This document shows positions 43,531 through 55,871 of a stretch of 64,000 nt of DNA, piece by piece. The notes beneath the pieces were generated by a model. That model had not been told where the DNA came from. It saw only the letters and a program-made list of their open reading frames with translations, and ran no database searches. Within the stretch, counting starts at the first letter, position 1, and each line of letters opens with the position of its first letter. The position numbers and the translations under genes are program-made. Origin of the DNA: Platynereis dumerilii (Eukaryota; Annelida; Polychaeta; Phyllodocida; Nereididae); contig JAPTHN010000002.1 in NCBI GenBank assembly GCA_026936325.1, forward strand, positions 15,788,142 through 15,852,141. The letters are read 5' to 3'.

Positions 43531-46040
43531 TATAGTAGAGGACCCCACCATAGATCCCGTGACCACTTGAGTGGGAGCAATTTTTGAAAGTTGATCCAAG
43601 TTTATGAGGTCAAAACAAAAAAATTTGACCAGGGCACCCCTCCAGAAAGTGCGGGCTAACTCCACCATGGCCGCCGATAATCAATATTTTGTTGTATCTC
43701 GGCTTCTAATTGGTCTAGGATGATAATCTTTGGGTCAAAATATATGTTTTAAGGGTCAAGAAGTTCAATGGTCACCATTAGAATTGTCTATGACCACCAC
43801 CAGGGGGTAGAATAAGAAAATGTATGGGAAAAATAGCTAAAATACAATATATTCGGGCCGAAACCAAACACACACATGCAGAATCTGTGAAAGTGAGCAA
43901 ATTACAGTAAAATTATTATATTTTCATACCTCCCAAAATTATATTGTGCAAAGGAGTCATATTGTCACTCATCAGCAGGAAAAGTACGAACCGCGTGAGT
44001 TTGTGACCTCATAAAAATGCGCAAAATAGATAAAACAAACTGAAACATGTCATCGTAAGTATGTGTCATTACCAACTGAACACTTAGTAATCATTGTCAG
44101 AGTCCTCATTTCTGTCATCTGTGCAGCTATCTTCAGGCTATCTACACTCTGTAATTTCCACCTGTGCATTAGAGTCACAAGATTCTCTGTCAGTGCAGGC
44201 TTGGAATAACGAAAAGAAGTGCATTTGTCCTTCGATGCATCATCAATTTTTCAAATAAAATGAATTATGGTCTGGTTTGTCAATGTTGAAGTAAAGGGGG
44301 ATCAAGAAATTACCATTCAGAACATAAAATTTATGCAAATCCTAGGCCCTGATGTTGTTGCCATGGACTTCTGTCTGAGGTTCTTCTATTACAGATTTTC
44401 TGACTGATTTTGTGTCCATATTTGCATTGGATAGTGAAGAGAGTCATGTCATCTGGCATCTCTTTCTTGGCTGGAGGCCTAGGATGTGGATCCGCGGTAC
44501 AATGGCTAGCATGCCTGCCTTGTACATTTGAGGATGTGGGTTCAAAGCCCGCTCCGGCTATGTCCAGAGGTTATCACTATAATTGGTATAATTGCCATTC
44601 AGTGTGGTGAGTGCCGGTGAGCCGATTTATCTGGAATTCGCATTATGTAAAATCGTACTATATTGTTATTACAATATTATCGTCTTGCCAATGGACTTCT
44701 GGTTATTCTGTGATTCCTTGCTAGTTGCCTTGTCCAATATGACCATCTTGCCACCATCGAAGAAAGCTGCAGTTCTGCCTTAGAAAGAGTTTACATACTC
44801 GTACAGTGGCACACTATCTTCGGCAAATATTTTGAACAAAGGGTATGGTAGCTCAATGATGGTCTTCATTCTCTGAAGCCCCATAGTGGAGCAGCAGAGG
44901 AGAGTATTCCTTGAGGCAAGTGATCACCGGAGTAGAACACGAAGTGTCATACACCAAAATTTTCCCCAGAATTTCTACTTTCAGGAATTGACTTTGAAAA
45001 TGTATGAAACTTATGGCGAAACAAACGCCAACTGTTTCCATGGCAACAAGTCTATCAATTTAGAAAAGGTTATGTACAACATATAATAAAGATGTTGTCT
45101 CATTAATTAAACTCTATGAATCAATTCAACCATGCACTATTGTACCACTTGGAGTGGGTCACATATTAGGAAAAAATATTTCGTTAAGGTTGTAATCCCG
45201 TTGCTATGGTGACCTTTGAATCATAACAAATGTTCGCAAAATTCAATACATCAGAATGCAATCTTTTGTATCATGCAGAATTAAGAATATAGAGATTAAC
45301 TGTTGTGCCACAATGAAAGCCCTTGTTCTTAGCTTTCCAATGATGTCTCACACAAGTATGTAGGTAGTATACTCTTGGAGTTTTGGCTGAAAATGTGGCG
45401 AGTATCCATTGTTCGATTCATACAAAATTATGACGTTCATGCCATTGTTTCTGTTTGATCGCATAACTACTTACAAGATACGAATTCACAACCTATTCTA
45501 CCAAATATTTAACAAATATTGTCAAGTTCATGTTGATGACTTCCACAATCGTCTTGAACTCCTTGGTTACCATGGAAACCAACAGGTAAACAAAATTTAA
45601 TATGACTTTGACATCATATGGTCTTCTGTTACAACTGAAATTATCTTGTCAAGTCAGTAAAATCAGCTTTATGCTTTGAATATAATTAAGCCAGGCAGGT
45701 TTGGTGATCCACATATTTGAAGTGGTTGTCAAGGACAAGAAACTTGTTGTTTTTTCATAGCAACAGAAAGAACACTACCTCTAAAATTCAAGTGAAAATC
45801 TCAATAGACCATGCCTGTGGGTCATTTGTGTGACTGAGAGAGAGAGAATTTGACTGCATATTCGGTTGTTATATGATCTGGAGATTAAAAAAAAAATTGG
45901 GAAAACATCTGGGGGTGTAACAGGTTAGGAGAAATCCAACATGGCTGCCATGAAATGAAAAATGGACTGTAACAATACAGAGGCGTGTAATACATCAAAA
46001 TGGGGGTTTTCTTGGTTGCTGAACCCAGGCTATGTTCTGT
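43531..46040. repeat. Left arm of ~12.5-kb inverted repeat
   Basis: Reverse-complement match to 51920-55998. Outer end TAGTAGAGGACCCCACCAT, then TGATCCAAGTTTATGAGGTC and GATACAACAAAATATTG. The inner part runs through GTTACCATGGAAACCAACAG and GTAATACATCAAAAT. About 245 bp near 43730-43990 are absent from the other arm. Both arms share a SINE at the same place, so the SINE predates the duplication of the arms. No coding capacity recognised. Confidence 0.85.
44485..44685 (+). mobile_element. tRNA-derived SINE, family 2, copy 1
   Basis: The head GTACAATGGCTAGCATGCC (A-box) and GATGTGGGTTCAAAGCCC (B-box) is followed by a shared body 'ggttatcactataattggtat...ccattcagtgtggtgagtgccgg' and an AT-rich tail. 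Copies on the minus strand are at 46060-46249 and 54858-55052. Confidence 0.8.
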
Positions 46041-46059
46041 TTTCAGATAATATAACATA

Positions 46060-46249
46060 TATAATAATAATATAGTATAATTTTATATGGCGCCCATACC
46101 ATATAAATCTACTCACTGGTGCCCACCATACTGAACGGCAATCATACCAATCATTATAGTGATAACCACTTGATATGGCCGGAGTGGGGTTTGAACCCGC
46201 ATCCACTGCACACAAGGCAGACATGCTAATCACTATGCTATGAAGCCAC
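46060..46249 (-). mobile_element. tRNA-derived SINE, family 2, copy 2
   Basis: Read on the minus strand: GTGGCTTCATAGCATAGTGA, then GATGCGGGTTCAAACCCC, the same body and an AT tail of TATTATTATAT type. Its position is not mirrored in the right arm, so it is an independent insertion. Confidence 0.8.
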
Positions 46250-46712
46250 ATATGCAAGATGGCTGTCAAATCAAGCCGATCAGTCTTCTGTAACACAATA
46301 TTCCTTTGTTGCTGAACTACAAACACTGCACACACTATACAGTTTCTCTTGAAAGTAAGCACTGGTCATTGAATTTTTATCAGTGTTTATTATACTACCA
46401 GATGAGGGTCCTACTCTTGCAGAAGTATGAACAGTGTACACCCTCTGTTCCTTTGGATTGGGTGTACTTTCTTTGGCGAGATTAAAACCCATCTAGCAAA
46501 AATACTAGAGATCTGCGAGGGAACCTTTTTCCTGCCCACACGGGCCTCACCTGCCCAGCAACCGCAGTCTCTGCCAGCACCAGCAGGACAGAGTCCGCAC
46601 CCGCAGCTAACTGCCAGCATTACTTTGGCAAACATCCCTGGATAATCCTAATTCATACAAATATTGTAAAAGCAATGATTCAGATTTATTGACTACTCAA
46701 TTTCATTTTTGC
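46250..46712. other. Loop segment with GC-rich CCGCAC repeats
   Basis: 46520-46620 has CTGCCCACACGGG and CCGCACCCGCAGC motifs that resemble, inverted, 49100-49215. No gene recognised. Confidence 0.45.
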
Positions 46713-48831
46713 AATTGGGCAAGGCTTCGGTGTCATGACATTTTTGGTTACATCATCAGACATCATGTTTTTGCTGATTTTAAGGGGTTTCTGATGTAAC
46801 AACTTCCATGGTGTCAACTAACATGCAATGTCTTCCCTCCATTTTATAATTTCATTGTGTTTTTAAGTGCATAGTATGTATGCGTACTGGGAAAATTGCA
46901 GTGAAAGTGTTCAGGTAGGTGGACATTCGTGGTGTCCTACTGCTACTTTTGGGTATTATTATTTTTATGCTAGCTGTAAAATAGGCCCTATAATGCAGTT
47001 CTGGCAGGTTTTAGTTACTGAACAATCATGAGATGATAATGAATGACTTTCCACAGCCCATTGGTGGTGATGTTGGTAATCAGAACGAAATGAATTTTTA
47101 CCCACTTTTCGTGTCTTTTCCGTTACATCATCAGTCACTGTCAATTGCTCCCAGATACCTTGGCACAATCCAAGCATGAACAAGTTCAGTTTTAGCACAA
47201 TTAGCATGGAAATTACTGGAGTGACTTAAAATGGGACATACTCCCTTCAATAATCAAAATAACCCTTTCATATAGTTGATGTTGTAACTAAGCCAAAATG
47301 TTACATCATAAGACGGATATCAATTTTTGATATAATTTCATTCTCCAACATTTTACAAATAAATTTGAAGAAGTTTTGTGACATTTGATCATAATTGCTG
47401 ACTTTTGATTTAGAATGGCTGTATTTGGCTAGACGAATAAGAGCCAGGGAATCAAAATTGTTACTGCCCAAGTGGCTCTTTTCTTTGGTTACATCATAAG
47501 ATATTCTCATACTTGACGGTTTACAGTAGGTTTTTCTCAGTGCACACTATCAGACACAGTTCATTGTGTGCAAGAATCAATGAAGAAAGGACAAATTTAC
47601 CGGATTTCTCTACTTTTGTTGGAAAATGTTAAATGTGGATATTATAAAAACACATTGAACGTTCATTCTGTCACAATACTTTGGTGTCACATTACATCAT
47701 CAGATTAATATTCCTGTTTGTCTGTTATGGTCTGTTCCAATGTCGTTCCGCATGAGGCACATACCAGAAATGGAAACAAGTATAGTGTATATCCGTTTTA
47801 TCATTCATAAGTTAAATAACTTCCTTGATTTCTGGATATTCTTTCTTATAATGTAACATGGACAAAATTCCATGATTGGCTGTTTTGTGTCATGGTTACA
47901 TCATAAGGAAATATTACCGTTTTGATGGGAAGACTACACTTCCGGGAAGTAGTTAATTTTTCTAAGAGATGAGTTATGAGATTGATATCTGGCATAGCTT
48001 TTTCATAAAGCTCCTGGAGGCAGATACAGCTGAAATGTCTTTTATAAATTTTCTTATGAGGTAACAAAGACACCACAAACCAGGTTATGATCTACAGATT
48101 CTTCTTTGAGCATCATTGCCACAGCTAAATTATGATATAAGTTTTAAAATCAAAGCTGATCCAAATGCGGTACATGTCTTTTATTATCTGGACAAAATTC
48201 AGGCAGTGTCGATGGATTGTTTCTTTAAAAAAACTAAATTTGCGTTATACTTTCTGTGCTGATGATGTAACTTAGACACAAAAATTTTAAAATTGAAAAT
48301 TAACCATGATGCTGTGACAATAAAAAGTCTGTTTCAAAATAGGAAATATCTGCAGGTGCTACTTTAATAAAAAACAGCAGTAGCAAGTCATATTCAGTCC
48401 TAGATGAAGACACAGAAGCAAAATGAAATGGGTTTCGTGTCCTCGTTACGCTTTGCAACTTCTAACCTTCTTATACAGAAGGATAATACGATTTTAATCA
48501 AACTTGGATGTTGCTTTCGTAAAAACTCCCATACCCTATCAATTCAGACGCTAATTTATAATATTAAAATGGTATTTATACTAAAAAATATGGCTTTAAG
48601 TTGAAATTTGTGTCCTCGTTACATCATAAAAAATTTTGCTAAATTTTAATTTTACTTCTCTTCCAGTACATGTTCAGCCGAAGTGACGATGTGAAAAAAT
48701 GCCCAATTCTATAATTATTGGCATCATGCAAAAACAAAATTGATATTTGCTACTTTAAATTGCAAAAATGTTGAATTTTGAGGTCTTATGATGTAACCAA
48801 AAATGTCATGACACCGAAGCCTTGCCCAATT
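46713..48831. mobile_element. 2.1-kb TIR-bounded block with GTTACATCATMAG motif array
   Basis: Bounded by inverted ends AATTGGGCAAGGCTTCGGTG extending through TCATGACATTTTTGGTTACA (46713-46755 and 48788-48831). Inside, the core GTTACATCATMAG or a close variant occurs near 46750, 46795(r), 47124, 47304, 47489, 47692, 47896, 48056(r), 48262(r), 48437, 48617 and 48790(r), where r is reverse orientation. Intervals are mostly 160-206 bp. GTGTC usually precedes the core by 4-15 bp. No long ORF. It looks like a non-autonomous element with an internal degenerate satellite, or a satellite captured by TIRs. Confidence 0.7.
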
Positions 48832-49099
48832 ACCTATTTTTTTTAAACCAATATATCAGGATAAATTCAGAAATACAAGAAGTGCATTCATCAAAATGAA
48901 TGTTTTTGCTTAGTGGCTTAACTGAAGTTATCTGAATCATGAAAATAGGCTTAAATTGACAACAAAAGATTGCCCGCTAGGATCATGCTTGTAGTGTATA
49001 ATCTCTGAAATCAGAGTGGTCCGATGGTATACTTGATAGTTGATACAAACATATTTAACTGTTAGCAATGAAGTAGTATATACATTATGGTCTACAACT

Positions 49100-49220
49100 G
49101 CCTAAACAGTGAAGGCAGGCAGTGAAAGTGCCCGCGCATTACTGCTCGCACCCGCGGACTACCAGCAAATACCTGCCCGGGTTCAGGTTCCCGCTGCCGT
49201 GTGGGCATACCCACCCCGCA
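49100..49220. repeat. GC-rich CCCGCAC repeat
   Basis: CCCGCGCATTACTGCTCGCACCCGCGG and CTGCCGTGTGGGCA resemble the inverse of 46520-46620, at roughly symmetric distance around the motif array. May be an outer shell of the same composite. Confidence 0.4.
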
Positions 49221-49419
49221 CAGTTATCTAAGTCGAATACCCTAGATACAAATTAATGACCATGCTAATTGTTTGTGAAATTCAAAATTACTTCTGACAT
49301 TGATGCTAAGAAGTCCTTGAATAACATTGTTGTTGTTCTCAAAAAGCAAAAAAATGGTCTTGAGATACAGTCAAAATTAGGGTTTCGGGATTTCTAAGTC
49401 TATATATGTGTGTTACAGT

Positions 49420-49560
49420 AAACGGATGACGAGTACTTGCATTCAGCTACTAGTGGCCATCAGTGACCTCACAACAAGCCATATCAAAATTAATGCATTG
49501 AAATGAAGTGTCAATTTCGTTATTGGGTAACTTGTAACCTCACTGATGAGGGCTGTGGAT
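49420..49560. repeat. Dispersed repeat, copy 3 of 3
   Basis: 'gatgacgagtacttgcattcagctactagtggccatcagtgacctcacaacaagccatatcaaa' style match to 2690-2780, about 85% by eye. Followed by an ACCTCACTGATGAGGG motif as in copy 1. Confidence 0.65.
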
Positions 49561-49865
49561 TAGTAAGTGACTCATTTCAATAGCATTGAAAGTATAGGGT
49601 ATGATGTCATTAATTGCATATGAGTAATGAAGAACAACATGGAATAGATGAGTGAGTTTGTGTTAAATATGCGCTAGTGTGGGCTATTTAGAGTGATGTA
49701 ATACCTGCAGAAAGAGACACCTGCATACGCAAACTTTTTCAATTGTGGTAACTTTTTGGCCACTGGTTTAAACAAAATGCCAAAACTTTGAAGATAATCT
49801 ATTGATTTTTCACCATGTCAAATTGTGAAATGCGTAACAGCAATATAAGAAAATGTAATTGGAGC

Positions 49866-50020
49866 AGAAGGGGGCCAGGTGGGTGAAATAGGGTAAATGA
49901 GGGGATCACGCGGGTAAGTAAGGGGGAAACGGGGGCAAGTGGGAGGAACCAGGGGCAAGTATTGGGAAGTAGGTGGAAGCTTGGGGAAGAGGGGGGAAAT
50001 CGGGTGGCGGGATAATTTAT
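49866..50020 (+). repeat. G-rich, purine-biased tract
   Basis: Many GGGG runs separated by 6-15 nt (GGGGGCCAGG, GGGGGAAACGGGGGCAAG, GGGGAAGAGGGGGGAAA). Strand-asymmetric and able in principle to form G-quadruplexes. No coding frame. Confidence 0.6.
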
Positions 50021-50806
50021 GTCATGGGAATGGGAAAAGGCAGCAGGGGGTGCATCCTGTTATGAGGCCAACTAGAGTACCGACTATACAGCATGTTTAA
50101 TGATGTTCAGAAAGATTTCAACCCAGAAATCCATTAAGTCAGGTTTTGTGTCACTCCATAACCTCTTTCCCACATTTCCTAGAAATCGCATGAAAACCTG
50201 ACGATGATCACCAAAAAGATGCAACTTTTGTAAAGGAACCACAATGATGTAGATGGTTTTGTGGACATGTGGCGTCAAAGAGCTAAGACCTGTGTTCGTT
50301 TTTCTGTTTGTCAAAAGAAGGAGCCAAATTTTTGCAGCGCACAAATGACAATGCTGTGACACTATTGGCCTTGATACGTATAAATGGATGTGAAACATGA
50401 TAAAGGCAGGTCCGGATATTAGACCTGCTCTGATAGACGCACATCCATGGCATCAGCCCTGGTCCCTCAGTGTGTCAGCCTCCTTCATCGATGCATCTCA
50501 GTATGGGAATGCACCAATTCCTCAGAATATGCTTCGAATCTTGGAAAATATGTCTATTGCAGCAGTGTTATGTAAATACCATCTGCGCCGTAACAATGAA
50601 CCATGCATGTTGAAACAAAATCAGCATCAGCATGCTGAAAATCAAGGTACAATGTCACAGGTTTGGTCACCGGTACCTTCGTTAAGTCTCTGGTTCTTGG
50701 AATTTTTGCTGCTCTGTGATGCCAAAAACCTTGTCGTGAGAACTTTTAAAACATTAGTTTTTAAGCTGTGTTTTAAGAACAACAAAATGGCTTAACAACT
50801 GTTTCC
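50021..50806. other. No gene recognised; two head-to-head chance ORFs
   Basis: A 104-codon minus frame (50084-50398) and a 132-codon plus frame (50397-50795) are open. Neither has splice context nor a family I know. They could be remnants of a transposon ORF. Confidence 0.35.
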
Positions 50807-50819
50807 CTTAATATGGATG

Positions 50820-51025
50820 GGGGAGTGTCAGTTACATGGTAGCGTGCTGGGTTGCAATTTGCTGGGTACGGGGTCCCGATCCAGCACTTGCTGAGTGATG
50901 TGGGCGTGTTGGATGGCTGTTTCAACCATCCTTTGCTCATCGTTGTGTTCTCTTCCTGTCCTAATAATTAAGCCTAGCAGTGCATAAATACAGGATGTAA
51001 AGCCCCAATCATCCTATCAGCCCTT
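50820..51025 (+). mobile_element. tRNA-derived SINE, family 1, copy 2, with 13-bp target duplication
   Basis: A-box-like CAGTTACATGGTAGCGTGC, B-box-like ACGGGGTCCCGATCC, the body 'catcctttgctcatcg' and 3' end ATGTAAAGCCCCAATCATCC. Flanked by CTTAATATGGATG at 50807-50819 and 51026-51038, the long duplication expected of LINE-driven retroposition. Confidence 0.9.
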
Positions 51026-51494
51026 CTTAATATGGATGTTTTTGGACAAAAATTAATTTGTCGTTCTGGAATTTATTGCTTTACTAAATTACTATACACT
51101 GCAAACACTTACAGCTCTTACATTTCCTCTATATAAATAACTTTTACTCAGTGTATCATGTTAAAGTCAGAGACTCCATTGCCTAGCAATGGAGCACATG
51201 CGAATTTTCTGCTAAGCTGTCATAGCCCAATCTAGCCAATGGCATTCCTTATGATAACTTCATCACAGCCTTGCAATTATGTCTTGGCCAGTTTTATATA
51301 CTATAAAACCACTTAAACTCTCCTGAATATCAAATGGCGTGAAGTGCAATCAGACAAGAACCACAAATTATACCATCATGAGACATAAAAGCAGCTCAAG
51401 ACCTTCTCTGACCCTCCTTATTGCAATTACATTGTATCTAAGTTAAATTTATTCTGCTACAACTTGAGACCTAACTGTCATCTTGAGACAACTC

Positions 51495-51614
51495 TTTGGG
51501 CACATCTACATCTACATCGTGGCAACATAATCTCTACCATACATATCTATGTGACCAACAGACCAGCCCTCTACCAGTTGGCAACGTCAGGGTTTACGTC
51601 GTGTGCCCATTGGG
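51495..51614. mobile_element. CCCAGTGGGCACA-type MITE, short copy
   Basis: Ends TTTGGGCACATCTACATC and ACGTCGTGTGCCCATTGGG. Matches the right part of 41299-41636 (CATACATATCTATGTGACC, GGCAACGTCAGGGTTTACG). Confidence 0.7.
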
Positions 51615-53029
51615 AAAGGCGTAAGTGGCTTCAAGCTAAATTGTCAGCTCAGCTGATTTGAAGCAAAGTGAGCTGCTTGACTGATTTGTCTCAGCTCACT
51701 TCAGCTGGAAAGAAAGACCTGTAGCTCATGGTGGCGCCAAAAGTTGGCAGTTCCGGGCTCTAGTATGATGCGATACAACAGCAAACCCCTATTTTGATGT
51801 GCTACATGACCTTGACTTGTACAGTGTTCAGTAGCGTAGGCATTTTTCCTTTAATGCCAGCCATATTGGCTTGATTTAAATATCTTATAACAGAATGTTG
51901 AAAGAGGTTTCATTCATACATACTTGGACTCAGCAACCCAGAATAGCCCCTATTTTGATGTATTACTCACCGCTGTAGTTTTACTGTGAGCAACTCAGTC
52001 CAATTTTCTTGTCATGACCGTCATGTTGATTAATTTTATCCTGACCAGCCATGGCCTGAGATATCTACCATGATGATTTTAAAGACCAGACAATATAGTA
52101 ACAGAGTATAAAGTTGAATGCTCTTCTTCCCTCGGTTACACAAATGACCTCCATGCTGGGCATGGACAAGTACGATTTTCACTTGAATTTTGGAGGTAAT
52201 TTTCTTTCTGTTGCTAAGCAAAAAAACAACAAGTTTCTTGTCCTCGACAACCAGTTCAAAATATTTGGACCGCCAAACCTGCCTGGCTTAATTATATTCA
52301 AAGCATAAAGCTGATTCTACTGACTTGACGAGATAATTCCAGTTGTAAAAGAAGACAATATGATATCTAGGGCATATTTGTTTACCTGTTGGTTTCCATG
52401 GTAACCAAGGGTTTCAAAACGATTGTAGAAGTCAGTAACATGAACTTAATAATATTTGTTAAATATATATAGAATCGGTTATGAATTCATATCTTGGAGT
52501 AAGTAGTTATATGATCAAATAGAAACAATGGCATGAACGTCATAATTTTGCATGAATCAAACAATGGATACTCAGCCACATTTTCAGTCAAAACTACAAG
52601 AGTATACTACCTACATACTTGTATGAGGCATCGTTGGACAGCTTAGAACAAGGGCTTTCAATATGGCACAACAGCACATTTGTTATGATTCAAAGGTGCC
52701 GTAGCAACGGGATTACAACCTAGACTAAATATTTTTTCCTAATATATAAACAACACCAAGTGGTACCATAATGCATGGTTGAATTGATTCATAGAGTTTA
52801 ATTAATGAGACAACATCTTTATTATATGTTGTACATAACCTTTTCTAAATTGATAGACTTGTTGCCATGGAAACAGTTGGCGTTTGTTTCGCCATAAGTT
52901 TCATACATTTTCAAAGTCAATTTCGGAAAGTACAAATTCTGGGGAAAATTTTGGGGTATGACACTTCGTGTTCTACTCCGATGATCACTATCTCCTCAAA
53001 TATTGCACTTTTTGGCCTTCTGCTGCTCC

Positions 53030-54660
53030 ACTACCAGTGTACCACAGACCCCATAAGCCACATGTGTATTGACATTTTCATGACTTCAGCATCCTCTGAA
53101 TTAACTGCATCAGACCCAAGACTGCCATTTTCCCCGAATCTGCTCAGGGGGGGATCCAGAAAATTCCGGTGGGGGGGTCTATCGGGCTATCGCGTTGCGG
53201 AACGCACAATCGCGACGTTCCGCGACTGCGCGCGGATAAAATTAACATGTAAAAATATATAAATTTTGGTCTGGTGGGGGGGGATGCATCCCCCCCATCC
53301 CCCCCCCCCCTGCGTCCGTCCCTGAATCTGCTAGCAAATGAAAAAGAGCAGTATCAGCTTCAATATGGTTGCATAAATTTGTGATCAGCCGCTTCTGTTC
53401 CTTTAGCAAGATTCTTACAGCTAGATCCTATGGAATATATCAGTTCTGTGTTACCAAAGGTTCTAAACAAAGCAGTTAATTACCTAGAGCTTCAGAAATA
53501 TTGAAGCCTGCCCTTGTTACTTAAGTTGCCAAACAGCTCAATCTACACAACAGGATTGGAAAAGCTATCTGCTGCTCTGTGGAGATGTTTCTGAATCCAT
53601 TCACAGGTTTTTTGTGTGTGTGTTACCTCCTGTCGGCATCTTTATGGATATCATACTTTTTATTCATCATGACCAGTTAGGCTTCAGACCAATGATCTCT
53701 GTGAATATTTTAAAATTGTATAATTACAGTGGAAGCCAGTGGAACCCGATTGGCTGCAGAAAGGCATACAGATTTAAGTGTGCTCCATTTGCTCTACCTA
53801 CTGAGGACAGTCTTGCGAAGATTTTTAAACAACAAGCAGTGATGGAACTAGGCAGTTTTTTTGTTCTGCAAAGATCATTCTCTTCCTGCAAATCATTTCA
53901 TGTGAGCATAAAACTCACAAAGGTGCTTCAACTATAATCTGTCCTCTACATAGACTGGAAAAATACAAAATCTGAGGTATAATAACTGAGAATGAAGAAT
54001 GACAAAAAAGTAGAATTTGAAGATGGGATGAATCATAGATGTAAATACATAACATAACTGACAACCTCAGGAAGAATTAGAAATCTAAAATGGTGGATGT
54101 TCTCCATCGGGATGCCCTATGAGATGAGGTGTGGCCACACAGCACTAATTCACTTGAGGTCGATCAGGCGTACAGCAGTTCCATCAGCAGAATAGGCAAA
54201 CAAACAAGATGGAACCGCATATACCTGGTCAGACAAGCTTTATGTGATATGAAGATCCACATGCAGCCAAACTGATCTGACATTGTGAATGATTGATATT
54301 CATGCATTTGAAATCTGTGAATTGGTTCAGAGACATCTTCAGTATAGAGCAGTAGATAGCTTTCCCCATCGTGCTGAGTAGATTGAGCTGTTTGGCACCT
54401 GAAGTAACAAGGCTTCTGATATTTCTGAAGAGGCAGCTAACTGCTTTGTCTAGAACCTTTCGTAACAAAAAACTGATATATTCCATAGGAAGAGTGAGAA
54501 TCTCGCTATAGGAACAGAAAATGCAGCCATATTGAAGATGATATTCTGACTGACAGATTCGGGGAAAATGGCAATCTCGGGTCTGATGTGGTTGATTCAG
54601 AGGATGCTGAAGTCATGAAAATGTCAATGCATATGTGGCTTATGGGGTCAGTGGTACACT
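53030..54660. mobile_element. 1.6-kb foldback nested in the right arm
   Basis: Inverted arms about 53030-53600 and 54290-54660. Outer ends CAGTGTACCACAGACCCCAT and ATGGGGTCAGTGGTACACTG, continuing through ATTTTCATGACTTCAGCATC. The loop (53600-54290) has a 107-codon chance frame. Absent from the left arm, so it was inserted after the arms separated (or lost cleanly on the left). Confidence 0.75.
53145..53324. mobile_element. hAT-like MITE, 8-bp target duplication AATCTGCT
   Basis: Ends CAGGGGGGGATCCAG and GTCCGTCCCTG; the inverted start CAGGG(A/G)(C/G)GGA is a common hAT terminus. Flanked by AATCTGCT at 53137-53144 and 53325-53332. 180 bp with long G and C runs. Confidence 0.88.
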
Positions 54661-54857
54661 GGGGCTTCAGAGAAGGAAGACCATCATTGAGCTACCATTC
54701 CCTTTGTTCAAAATAAGTTGCTGAAGATAGTGTGCCACTGTATGTAAACTCTGTCTGCGGCACAACTGCAGCTTTCTTCGATGGTGGCAAGATGGTCATA
54801 TTGGACAAGGCAACTAGCAAGGAATCACAGAATAACCAGAAGTCCTTTGGCAAGACA

Positions 54858-55052
54858 ATAATATAGTAATATAACAATATAGTATGATTTTATGTAACGC
54901 TCATTCGAGATAAATCTGCTCACCGGCGCTCACCATACTGAATGGCAATTGTACCTGATAGTGATAACCTCTGGACATAGCCGGAGCAGGGTTTGAACCC
55001 ACATCCTCAAGTGTACAAGGCAGGCATGCTAACCATTGTACCACGGAGCCAC
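54858..55052 (-). mobile_element. tRNA-derived SINE, family 2, copy 3
   Basis: Mirror-image counterpart of the SINE at 44485-44685 in the other arm: GTGGCTCCGTGGTACAATGG, GATGTGGGTTCAAACCC, AT-rich tail. Shared by descent through the arm duplication. Confidence 0.8.
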
Positions 55053-55641
55053 ATCCTAGGCCTCCAGCCAAGAAAGAGATGCCAGATGACATGACTCTCT
55101 TCACTATCCAATACAAATACGGACACAAAATCAGTCAGACGATCGCTCTGTAATAGAAGAACCTCAGACAGAAGTCCATGGCAACAACACCAGGGCCTAG
55201 GATTTGCATGAATTTTATGTTCTGAATGGTAATTTCTTGATCCCCCTTTACTTCAACATTGACAAACTAGACCATAATTCATTTTATTTGAAAAATTGAT
55301 GATGCATCGAAGGACAAATGCACTTCTTTTCGTTATTCCAAGCCTGCACTGACAGAGAATCTTGTGACTCTAATGCACAGGTGGAAATTACAGAGTGTAG
55401 ATAGCCTGAAGATAGCTGCACAGATGACAGAAATGAGGACTCTGACAATGATTACTAAGTGTTCAATTGATAATGACACATACTTACGATGACATGTTTC
55501 AGTTTGTTTTATGTATTTTGCGCATTTTTATTAGGTCACAAACTCACACGGTTTATTATCATCCTAGACCAATTAGAAGCCGAGATACAACAAAATATTG
55601 ATTATCGGGGGCCATTTTGAAAATGGCCGCCTGGAGTTAGC

Positions 55642-55871
55642 CATAGGCGTATCGGAGGGGGGGGCAGGGGGGGCGGTCGCCCCCCCAAAAGTTTGGGAAA
55701 CAGTAAGATTCGGGCAAAAAGGCTGAAAAATTTTGGCAGATGATTAAATCAACACTATTGAAAATTAATGATTTCTAGCCAATTTCATTTGAAATGGTAC
55801 TAAAACTAGATCTTGAAATTTGGGCAAATGTCGCTCGCCCCCCCAAAAATCGCGTGCGCCGTATGCCTATG
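55642..55871. mobile_element. hAT-like MITE, 8-bp target duplication GAGTTAGC
   Basis: Ends CATAGGCGTATCGGAGG and CGCCGTATGCCTATG, flanked by GAGTTAGC at 55634-55641 and 55872-55879. The other arm of the large inverted repeat has the single unoccupied site (GGGCTAACTCC at about 43651-43661). 230 bp, no coding sequence. Confidence 0.88.

Noticed and set aside
44486-44550. tRNA-like sequence as a functional tRNA gene (also 13150-13225, 30280-30350, 46180-46249, 54985-55052)
   Set aside because: Acceptor and D stems do not pair and each is followed by a shared non-tRNA body and tail, so these are SINE heads.
50084-50795. Head-to-head frames of 104 and 132 codons as genes
   Set aside because: No recognisable domain, splice context or codon pattern; treated as chance or unplaced transposon remnants.
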